A stretch of DNA of 64,000 nt from assembly GCF_000721705.1 (NCBI RefSeq), contig NZ_JOJL01000010.1, positions 1 through 64,000 of the forward strand, written 5' to 3'. Each line of letters opens with the position of its first letter. Position 1 is the stretch's first letter. Shown here piece after piece: positions 57,204 through 64,000 of this stretch. The position numbers and the translations under genes were made by a program. The notes beneath the pieces were generated by a model that was not told the DNA's origin, made no database searches, and saw only the letters and a list, made by a program, of their open reading frames with translations. The stretch comes from Actinoplanes subtropicus (GTDB taxonomy: Bacteria; Actinomycetota; Actinomycetes; Mycobacteriales; Micromonosporaceae).

Positions 57204-60200
57204 GTGCGGATCAAGAGCAAAAGCCTCACATCGTACGAGGAGGAGCCTTCCACCACCGCAGTGGCGGCCGTCTCCGCCTCCGCGCTGACGCCGGCTTCCC
57301 CGGCCCGCACCCTCTCTGCCGCGACCGCTGCCCCCTGCCTGGCCGATCCCGGGGCCCCCGCCGATGAGGACGAGTTCGTCCTTCCCGCGGCCTGGCAGCG
57401 GTATCGCTATGCGCGCCGCGGCAGCTCCGGGACGGTGACGTTCACCCCCGACCCGAAGGCCCGCGCGGTCGTCGACGAGGAGATCAAACGGGTCCCCAAC
57501 CAGGTCAAGGTCGTTCTGGAGGCGGCCGGCACCGACCGGGAGGTCCGGCTCGCCGGCTTCGCCTGGCGCGACGGCGATCCCGCCGCTCCCCCGGTCGGCG
57601 CGGCCGCCGTGGCCGTCGCCGCCGGCCTGGGCAAGTGGAGCGACGTAGCCAGGATGGCCGCCTTCGCCGACCTCTGGATCGCCGAGCGCGGCCTGCTGTT
57701 CGCCGTCGAGGCCGCCGTCGAGACGATGGCCATGCGCGTCGCCGAGGACGGCCCGCGCGGCCCCCGGGGCCGGCACTCCTACTGTCTGCGCCCGATGGGC
57801 CCCGGCGACTCCCGCCACGGCTGGCAGGCCGACATCCAGCTGGTCATCCTCCTCCGGGCCCGGCAGGCGCTCGCCGCCGCCTCCGACGAGGACTATGCCG
57901 CCGCCCTGGCCCTGCTCGACCGCTACCGGGCCGGGTCGTCGTATGCCCGGGTCGCGGCCTCGGTGCTCGCCCCCGGCCGCGCCGACTGGGTCGAGCGGGA
58001 TGTCGCCGACGCGGTCGCCGCCGGCGACCACTACCTGGCCACCGCCCTGCTCGCCGCGGCGGGCACCGGCGAGCAGCTGGCCGCCCTGGCGCCGGTGGTC
58101 AGCGGCTGGCCGCTGGTGCATTCGTTCCCGCTGCTCGTGACGCTGCTCGACGGCGCCGGCGCGGCCTGCGCGCCGCACCTGTTCACCTGGTTCGACGAGG
58201 ACCGCGGCGCCGAGGGCCAGAAACGCCTGCTCTCCGCGGTCGCCGCGCTGCCCGGCGACGAGGTGATGACCGGCCTGATCGACCGGGTCGACACCAAGTA
58301 CGTGACGCCCGCGCTGCTGGAGGCGGCCGAGCGGTTCCCGGCCCGGGCGCTGCGCCTGCTCGCCGAGGCCGGCCGCAAGCCGGCGATCGCCGACCTGCTG
58401 CGCGGCCACCTGGCCGCCCACCCGGGCCTGGTCGGCCGGGTCCGGCCCCGGCTCAGCGCCGAGGCGGCGGCCCGGGTCGACGCGATCGCCGCGTCCGCCG
58501 CCGCGATCGCCTTCGCCCCGGCCGAGGCGGTGCCGCCGCTGCTCGCGGAGCCGCCGTGGCTGCGCCGGGGCAAGGCCGCCAAGCCGGTGGTCGTTCCCGG
58601 CCTGACCTGTGCCGACGGGCCCACGATGGGCTGGCTGCCGGGCGAGCGGGCGGCGTGGCGGGAGACCGAGGCGCTGAATTGGCAGCCCGACAAGGACTGG
58701 CCCGGGGTGGCCCTGCGACTCGCCACCGGCCGCGCCCGCTGGTACGAGGTACTGCCGTTCTTCGGCGAGGCCCCCGAGGCGGTGGCCCGGCCGCTGCTCG
58801 GCAAGCTGGATTTCCGCGATTCCTACGACGCCGGGCCGTGGATGCGGGTGGTCGCCGCCCGGTTCGAGCTCGACGCGCTGCCGGCCCTGCTCAAGGGTGC
58901 CGCGCAGGCGCCGGCCGAGATCGCCGGGGCGCTCCTGCCGTACGCGGCACCGGCGATCGCGGTGCACATGGCCGACTGGCTGGCCCGGCTCAAGTCCGTC
59001 CGCCGCGCCGCGCTGGCCTGGCTGCTGCGGCACCCGGCCGAGGCCGCCCGCGCGCTGGTGCCGCCCGCGCTCGACAAGGCCGGCGCGCCCCGCCGCGCGG
59101 CCGAGCGGGCGCTGCTCGCCCTGCACACCAACGGGCACACCGCCGCTGTTCGGGAGGCCGCCCGGTCGTACGGGATCGATGCCGAGGCGGCGATCGAGAC
59201 CCTGTTGTCGACCGACCCGCTGATGGTGCTGCCGGCCCGGATCCCGGCCAACCCGGCGTGGGCGGTCCCCGCGCTGCTGCCGCCGATCGCGTTGCGCGGC
59301 GGCGTGGGCGCCCTGCCGGCCGAGGCGGTGGCCCATGTCGTCACGGTGCTGGCGCTGTCCCGCCTGGACGATCCGTACGCAGGCTTGTCGGCTGTGAAGG
59401 AAGTTGGTGTTCCGGAATCGCTGGCCGAGTTCGCCTGGCAGCTGTTCCAGCGGTGGCAGGCGGCCGGCGCCGACTCGAAGGAGAGCTGGGTGCTCGACGC
59501 GCTCGGCCTGCTCGGCGACGACGAGACGGTCCGCCGGCTCACCCCGCTGATCCTGGCCTGGCCGGGCGAGGGCGGCCACGCGCGGGCGGTCACCGGCGTC
59601 GGCGTGCTCGCGGCGATCGGCACCGACGTGGCGCTGATGCACCTGCACGGCATTGCGCAGCGGGCCAGGTTCAAGGGGCTCAAGACGGCCGCCCAGCAGA
59701 AGATGGACGAGGTCGCGGCCGGGCTGGGTCTCGACGCGGAGCAGCTGGCCGACCGGCTCGTGCCCGGCTTCGGCCTGTCGGCGGACGGCAGCCTGCGCCT
59801 GGACTACGGCACGCGGCAGTTCCTGGTCGGCTTCGACGAGCAGCTGCGCCCGTTCGTGGCCGACGCCGACGGCAAGCGCCTCAAGGCCCTGCCCAAGCCG
59901 GGCGCCCGCGACGACGCCGAGCTGGCCCCGGCGGCGTACCAGGAATTCGCGGCCCTGAAGAAGGACGTGCGCACGGTCGCCGCCGATGTGATCCGCCGGC
60001 TCGAGCGAGCCATGGTGACCGGCCGGCGCTGGTCCGGCGCCGAGTTCCGGCAGCTGTTCGTCGGCCATCCGCTGTTGTGGCACATCGTCCGCCGCCTGGT
60101 CTGGGGCGTGTACGACGCGGAGGGGTCGCCGATCGGGGCGATCCGGGTCGCCGAGGACCGCAGCTGCTCCACGGTGGACGACGAGGAGACGACGCTCGCC

Positions 60201-60689
60201 GACGACGCGATCGTCGGGGTGGCGCACCCGCTGCACCTGGCCGAGGCGCTGGCGGCGTGGTCCGAGCTGTTCGCCGACTACGAGATCGTGCAGCCGTTCC
60301 CACAGCTGAACCGGTCGACGTTCGCGCTCACGCCGGAGGAGGCGGCGGCGAGCTCACTGCCCCGGTTCGAGGGCCGAGCCGTGCCGACCACGAAGCTGCT
60401 CGGCCTGGAACGGCGCGGCTGGCGGCGCGAGCAGCCGCAGGACGCCGGGGTGCAGGGGCATTTCGAGCTGGTCCTCGGGCCGAAACTGCAGATGGCGGTG
60501 TCACTCGACCCGGGCATCGTGGTCGGCATGCCCGCCGAGTTCCCGGAACAGAAGCTCGTCGGCGTCTTCCTGCACAACGGGCACGGCACCGGCTGGGGCC
60601 GCGCCGGCGACTCGCGGCTGCCGCTGAGCCGCCTGGATCCCGTCGCCGTGTCGGAGATCATCCGCGACCTGACCGACGTCATCGCCTGA
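57204..60689 (+). CDS. DUF4132 protein, YehI/MolR-like, of a MoxR system
   Basis: A 1161-residue cytoplasmic protein. After a low-complexity Ala/Pro tail (about 1-60) come HEAT-like helical repeats (about 100-850), then the DUF4132 domain in the C-terminal third (PGFGLSADGSLRLDYGTRQFLVGFDEQL, WSGAEFRQLFVGHPLLWHIVRRLVWGVYD, FADYEIVQPFPQLNR). Length and order match E. coli YehI. The start is GTG at 57204. A CCGATTTATCGG palindrome lies at 57070-57081 in the 194-base leader. The MoxR ATPase starts 16 bases after its stop. It probably acts as a large scaffold or effector with that ATPase; activity is unknown. Confidence 0.88.
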   Translation: MRIKSKSLTSYEEEPSTTAVAAVSASALTPASPARTLSAATAAPCLADPGAPADEDEFVLPAAWQRYRYARRGSSGTVTFTPDPKARAVVDEEIKRVPNQVKVVLEAAGTDREVRLAGFAWRDGDPAAPPVGAAAVAVAAGLGKWSDVARMAAFADLWIAERGLLFAVEAAVETMAMRVAEDGPRGPRGRHSYCLRPMGPGDSRHGWQADIQLVILLRARQALAAASDEDYAAALALLDRYRAGSSYARVAASVLAPGRADWVERDVADAVAAGDHYLATALLAAAGTGEQLAALAPVVSGWPLVHSFPLLVTLLDGAGAACAPHLFTWFDEDRGAEGQKRLLSAVAALPGDEVMTGLIDRVDTKYVTPALLEAAERFPARALRLLAEAGRKPAIADLLRGHLAAHPGLVGRVRPRLSAEAAARVDAIAASAAAIAFAPAEAVPPLLAEPPWLRRGKAAKPVVVPGLTCADGPTMGWLPGERAAWRETEALNWQPDKDWPGVALRLATGRARWYEVLPFFGEAPEAVARPLLGKLDFRDSYDAGPWMRVVAARFELDALPALLKGAAQAPAEIAGALLPYAAPAIAVHMADWLARLKSVRRAALAWLLRHPAEAARALVPPALDKAGAPRRAAERALLALHTNGHTAAVREAARSYGIDAEAAIETLLSTDPLMVLPARIPANPAWAVPALLPPIALRGGVGALPAEAVAHVVTVLALSRLDDPYAGLSAVKEVGVPESLAEFAWQLFQRWQAAGADSKESWVLDALGLLGDDETVRRLTPLILAWPGEGGHARAVTGVGVLAAIGTDVALMHLHGIAQRARFKGLKTAAQQKMDEVAAGLGLDAEQLADRLVPGFGLSADGSLRLDYGTRQFLVGFDEQLRPFVADADGKRLKALPKPGARDDAELAPAAYQEFAALKKDVRTVAADVIRRLERAMVTGRRWSGAEFRQLFVGHPLLWHIVRRLVWGVYDAEGSPIGAIRVAEDRSCSTVDDEETTLADDAIVGVAHPLHLAEALAAWSELFADYEIVQPFPQLNRSTFALTPEEAAASSLPRFEGRAVPTTKLLGLERRGWRREQPQDAGVQGHFELVLGPKLQMAVSLDPGIVVGMPAEFPEQKLVGVFLHNGHGTGWGRAGDSRLPLSRLDPVAVSEIIRDLTDVIA

Positions 60690-60705
60690 TTCGCTGGAGA
60701 TACTG

Positions 60706-61815
60706 ATGACTGTCCTCGAGGTCACCGACCCCGCCGACGCGGTGCAGCGCCCGCCCGCGGAGGTCCGCTTCGCCGACGAACTGGCCCGGCTGCGCGCCGC
60801 CGACACCGCCGCGCGGCCACCGGGCTGGCAGCTGAGCGTGCAGGCCGCCCGCCGGTTCGTCATCGGCGACCCGAAGCTGGCCGTGACCCGCAAGTTCGTC
60901 GGCGACCCGTCGCTCATCGACCGCGCGCTGATCACCCTGGCCACCAGCCGCGGGCTGATGCTGGTCGGCGAGCCCGGCACCGCCAAGTCGCTGCTGTCCG
61001 AGCTGCTCGCGGCGGCGGTCAGCGGCGCCTCCACGCTGACCATCCAGGGCGGCGCGGCCACCACGGAGGACGCGATCCGCTACTCGTGGAACTACGCGCT
61101 GCTGGTCGCCGAGGGCCCATCCACCCGCTCGCTGGTGCCGGCGCCGCTGCTGCGCGGCATGGCCGAGGGCCGCACGGTCCGGTTCGAGGAGATCACCCGC
61201 TGCCCCCTCGAAGTGCAGGACTGCCTGCTCTCGCCGCTCTCCGACCGGGTGCTCGCGATCCCCGAGCTGACCGGCCCGGAATCGATGGTGTTCGCCCGGG
61301 ACGGCTTCAACATCATCGCCACCGCCAACACCCGCGACCGGGGTGTCAACGACATGAGCTCGGCCCTCAAGCGCCGCTTCAACTTCGAGACGGTCTTCCC
61401 GATCGCCGACTTCGGCACCGAGCTGACCCTGGTCGCCGACGAGGCCGCGAAGCTGCTGCGCCGCTCCGGGGTCACCGCCGAGCCCCGCCGGGACGTCCTC
61501 GAGGTGCTGGTCACCACGTTCCGCGAGCTGCGCACCGGCGAGACGGCCCGCGGCGACTCGATGGAGCGGCTGTCGGCGGTCATGTCCACCGCCGAGGCCG
61601 TCTCGGTGGCGCACGCGATCGGCCTGCGCGGCTGGTTCCTGCGTGGCGAGCCGGGCACGACCGAGGACCTGGTCGCCTGCCTGGCCGGCACCGCCGCCAA
61701 GGACAGCCCGGAAGACCTGGCCAAGCTGCGCCGATACCTGTCCCAGCAGGTCACCTGGCGCAAGGGCGACCAGTGGAAGGCCCTGCACGACGCCCGCCAC
61801 CTGCTGCCGGGCTGA
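60706..61815 (+). CDS. MoxR-type AAA+ ATPase, YehL-like
   Basis: A 369-residue AAA+ protein. Walker A is GEPGTAKS (88-95), Walker B is VRFEEIT (158-164), sensor 1 is IIATANTR (203-210), and the arginine finger is in LKRRF near 223. It belongs to the MoxR/RavA branch, where the ATPase remodels partners that include a VWA protein. It lies between the DUF4132 and DUF5682 genes. The three start codons are close (16 and 3 base gaps), so the proteins are made from one message. Partners and substrate are not known. Confidence 0.93.
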   Translation: MTVLEVTDPADAVQRPPAEVRFADELARLRAADTAARPPGWQLSVQAARRFVIGDPKLAVTRKFVGDPSLIDRALITLATSRGLMLVGEPGTAKSLLSELLAAAVSGASTLTIQGGAATTEDAIRYSWNYALLVAEGPSTRSLVPAPLLRGMAEGRTVRFEEITRCPLEVQDCLLSPLSDRVLAIPELTGPESMVFARDGFNIIATANTRDRGVNDMSSALKRRFNFETVFPIADFGTELTLVADEAAKLLRRSGVTAEPRRDVLEVLVTTFRELRTGETARGDSMERLSAVMSTAEAVSVAHAIGLRGWFLRGEPGTTEDLVACLAGTAAKDSPEDLAKLRRYLSQQVTWRKGDQWKALHDARHLLPG

Positions 61816-61818
61816 GCC

Positions 61819-64000
61819 ATGCCGGTCACCTTCCTCGGCGTCCGCCACCACAGCCCCGCCTGCGCCCGGCTGGTGGGCGGCACGATCGCGCGGCTGCGGC
61901 CGGCGTACGTCCTGATCGAGGGCCCCGCCGACTTCAACCCGCGGATCGGCGAGCTGCTGCTCGGCCACGAGCTGCCGATCGCCGTCTTCAGCAGCTACCG
62001 CGACGACGCCCGCCGGCACGCGTCCTGGTCGCCGCTGTGCGACTACTCCCCCGAGTGGGCGGCGCTGACCGCGGGCGAGGCGGCCGGCGCGCGGCTGCGT
62101 TTCATCGACCTGCCGGCGTGGCACCCGGCCTTCGAGGATCGCGCCAACCGGTACGCGGACGCCGAGCTCCGGTACGCCGAGGTGATCGCCCGGTTGTGCC
62201 GGAGCTTCGACGTGGACAACGTGGACGCGCTGTGGGACCACCTGTTCGAGATCGCCCCCGAGGAGGGGCTGGCGGAGCGTCTCGACGCCTACTTCGACCT
62301 GATCCGCGGGGAGTCCCGGGCGAGCGACTCGGACACGGCCCGGGAGGCGTACATGTCGACCTGGGTCGAGGCGGCCGCGGCGGCAGCTGGGGATCGCCCG
62401 GTCGTGGTGGTCACGGGCGGCTTTCACCGGCCCGCCCTGGTGGCTGCCCACGCCCGCGCCGCATCCGACCGCACGGCATCGGAGCGGGCCGCTCCGGACG
62501 ACGCGGCGCCGGGCCGAACCGCATCAGACGGCGCCGCGCCGGACCGGGCCGCGCCGGACCGCGGCGGGGCATCGTGGGCCGGCGGCGAGCCCCGCCCTGC
62601 CGAGGCGGACCGGGGGTGGCCGGCGGTGCCGGGGATGCCGGACGGGGCGGTCGGTGGGAGCTTTCTGGTGCCGTACTCGTTCCGGCGGCTGGACTCGTTC
62701 GACGGGTACCAGTCGGGGATGCCGTCGCCCGGGTACTACCAGGAGCTCTGGGAATCGGGGGCCGAGAGCGCGGGGCGGCGGCTCGTCGAGGCGGTGGCCG
62801 AGCGGCTGCGGGAGCGGAAGCAGCCGGTGTCGACGGCCGACCTGATCGCGGCGCGGGCCACGGCCGACGGGTTGGCGATCGTCCGCGGGCACCCCGTGGC
62901 GGGCCGCACCGACGTGCTGGACGGGCTGGCTTCGGCGCTGGTGAGCGAGGCTCTCGACGTACCGCTGCCGTGGTCTTCGCGGGGGATGCTCGGGGCCGGC
63001 AGCCATCCGGTCGTGGTCGAGATGGTCGCGGCGCTCAGCGGGAGTCGCGTCGGGCGGCTGCACCCCGCCACGCCCGCGCCGCCCCTGGTGCACGACCTCG
63101 ACGCCGAGCTGGCCCGCTCGGGGCTGGACGGGATCGACGACCTCGACCTCGATCTGGCCCGGGACTCCGACCGGGAGCGCAGCCGCACGCTGCACCGGGT
63201 GCGGGTGCTGGGCGTGCCGGGGTTCGTGCGCGAGTCCGGGCCGGCCACCGGGCTGGAACCGGTGCTGCGCGAGCGCTGGACGCTGCGGCCGAGCAACGAC
63301 CGGCTGTCCGCGGTGATCGAGGCGGGGGCGTACGGGGCGACGCTCGCCGACGCGTGCGCGGCCGTGCTCGCCGAACGGGCGGCCCTCGCCGGGCGCGACG
63401 TCGATGTGCTGGCCGGCGTGCTGTTCGACGCGGCGCTCGCCGGCTCGGCCGACGTCTCCGGGCGCACCCTCGCCGACATCGAGGCCACCGTCGGCGCCGC
63501 GGGCGAGCTGGGCACGCTCGGCAAGATGCTCGCGGTGGTGCTCACCATGTGGCGGCACGACCGGGTGCTGGGCACCGCGCACAGCGGCACCCTCGGCGCG
63601 GTGATCGCCGCCGCGGTCCGCCGGATCCTGTGGCTGGCCGAGGGAGTGCACGGCGGGACGGCCCCGGCCGAACCGGCCCGGATCGCCGCGCTGGCCGCCT
63701 GCCGCGACGCCCTCCGGCACGCGGGCGATCGGCTCGGCCTCGACCCCTCGGCGGCGCTGGAGGTGGCCGGCCGGGTCGCCGCCGACGTACAGGCGCCGCC
63801 CGACCTGCGGGGTGCGGCGTTCGGGTTTCGCTGGGCCCTCTCACCCGCTCGCCCGACATCACCCATTCCCGATTCCGCCGGCCCGGATCCCGCCGGCCCG
63901 GATCCCGCCGGTCCGGATGCCGCCGACGTGATCGGGGCGGCGGCCGGGGCGGACGACGGGCTGGATCCGGTGCGGGCGGTGCGCGGGGCGTTTCAGCCGC
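61819..64000 (+). CDS. DUF5682 protein, YehM-like, cut by the window end
   Basis: The frame is open from ATG 61819 to the edge (at least 727 residues). The start VTFLGVRHHSPACARLV and EGPADFN are the family signature. A TraB/ChaN-like opening, VVVTGGFHRPALV, comes near residue 195. An Ala/Asp/Arg low-complexity insert (about 215-265) and a DPAGP repeat (63871-63924, four 15-base units) suggest flexible linkers. It follows the MoxR gene after 3 bases. In E. coli the equivalent YehM is followed by YehP (VWA) and YehQ (SWIM), so those genes are expected next. Confidence 0.88.
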   Translation, partial: MPVTFLGVRHHSPACARLVGGTIARLRPAYVLIEGPADFNPRIGELLLGHELPIAVFSSYRDDARRHASWSPLCDYSPEWAALTAGEAAGARLRFIDLPAWHPAFEDRANRYADAELRYAEVIARLCRSFDVDNVDALWDHLFEIAPEEGLAERLDAYFDLIRGESRASDSDTAREAYMSTWVEAAAAAAGDRPVVVVTGGFHRPALVAAHARAASDRTASERAAPDDAAPGRTASDGAAPDRAAPDRGGASWAGGEPRPAEADRGWPAVPGMPDGAVGGSFLVPYSFRRLDSFDGYQSGMPSPGYYQELWESGAESAGRRLVEAVAERLRERKQPVSTADLIAARATADGLAIVRGHPVAGRTDVLDGLASALVSEALDVPLPWSSRGMLGAGSHPVVVEMVAALSGSRVGRLHPATPAPPLVHDLDAELARSGLDGIDDLDLDLARDSDRERSRTLHRVRVLGVPGFVRESGPATGLEPVLRERWTLRPSNDRLSAVIEAGAYGATLADACAAVLAERAALAGRDVDVLAGVLFDAALAGSADVSGRTLADIEATVGAAGELGTLGKMLAVVLTMWRHDRVLGTAHSGTLGAVIAAAVRRILWLAEGVHGGTAPAEPARIAALAACRDALRHAGDRLGLDPSAALEVAGRVAADVQAPPDLRGAAFGFRWALSPARPTSPIPDSAGPDPAGPDPAGPDAADVIGAAAGADDGLDPVRAVRGAFQP
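63871..63924. repeat. Short 15-bp tandem repeat in the DUF5682 gene
   Basis: Units at 63871, 63886, 63901 and a degenerate fourth at 63916 encode DSAGP, DPAGP, DPAGP and DAADV. The frame is kept. It is a linker expansion of the same kind as the minisatellite at 42602. Confidence 0.75.

Noticed and set aside
57201..60236. A 1011-codon open frame on the - strand
   Set aside because: It lies antisense to the DUF4132 gene, and the product is low-complexity. Frame-specific protein motifs are only on the + strand.
60679..62451. A 590-codon open frame on the - strand
   Set aside because: It is antisense to the MoxR ATPase and DUF5682 genes. Only the + strand frames show Walker motifs and family signatures.

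Overview
This is high-GC DNA (roughly 70 percent) with dense genes, many GTG starts, short intergenic gaps and frequent 4-base ATGA/GTGA overlaps. A mycothiol-type DinB/maleylpyruvate isomerase-like protein, a PknB-like kinase, a DUF2993/LmeA-type protein, DUF3040- and DUF998-like proteins, SigG/SigX5-like and other ECF sigma factors, a MmyB-type XRE regulator and large LuxR/MocR/IclR/TetR regulators point to a soil actinomycete. Secreted multi-modular glycosidases and the very frequent CGATCG-type words would fit Actinoplanes or a relative in the Micromonosporaceae, but the genus is inference. No rRNA, tRNA, CRISPR array, insertion sequence, phage gene or PKS/NRPS gene was seen. I see no gene in bases 1-192.

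Layout. 0.2-8 kb: a soluble-tail chemoreceptor, a leftward run of MFS pump, serine hydrolase and DUF2993 protein with a tiny coupled ORF, and a divergent SigX5-type sigma factor operon. 8-24 kb: a 1201-residue secreted LamG/glycosidase/CBM protein, an isochorismatase-like protein lacking its cysteine, a membrane-anchored esterase coupled to a cysteine desulfurase-like enzyme, Kup potassium transporter, secreted M1 peptidase, a GGDEF remnant, regulators, an MFS/MocR divergent pair and an M50-like protease.

24.5-35.9 kb is a coherent polysaccharide utilisation locus for an uronic-acid glycan. A leftward operon holds DUF2264 protein, ABC sugar-binding lipoprotein, two permeases, DUF624 protein, GH88 unsaturated glucuronyl hydrolase, an IolB/KduI-family isomerase and KduD. 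Divergent from it are a cytoplasmic heparinase II/III-like lyase and a regulator that joins a DeoR-type HTH to a LacI-type sugar-sensing domain. Imported oligosaccharides would be cut by the lyase and GH88, and the unsaturated uronate passed through the isomerase and KduD to 2-keto-3-deoxygluconate. A paralogue of the hybrid regulator at 42.2 kb, carrying an in-frame 9-copy minisatellite, precedes a secreted GH5/ricin-domain glycanase.

36-48.9 kb carries mixed genes: a LuxR/AAA regulator, a CGNR regulator divergent from an EamA exporter with a palindromic leaderless promoter, a VOC protein, a methyltransferase, an FAD monooxygenase/TetR operon with visible operators, a frameshifted DUF998 gene and a Ser/Thr kinase. 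49-55.7 kb is a complete non-phosphorylating sugar-acid pathway of the L-fucose/L-rhamnose type (Zn or SDR dehydrogenase, SMP-30 lactonase, IlvD/Edd dehydratase, SDR, FAH-family hydrolase) around an IclR regulator.

57.2-64 kb holds the least understood system: a DUF4132 protein, a MoxR-type AAA+ ATPase and a DUF5682 protein that runs off the right end. This order matches the Escherichia coli yehI-yehL-yehM-yehP-yehQ locus. A VWA protein and a SWIM zinc-finger protein are therefore predicted just beyond the window.
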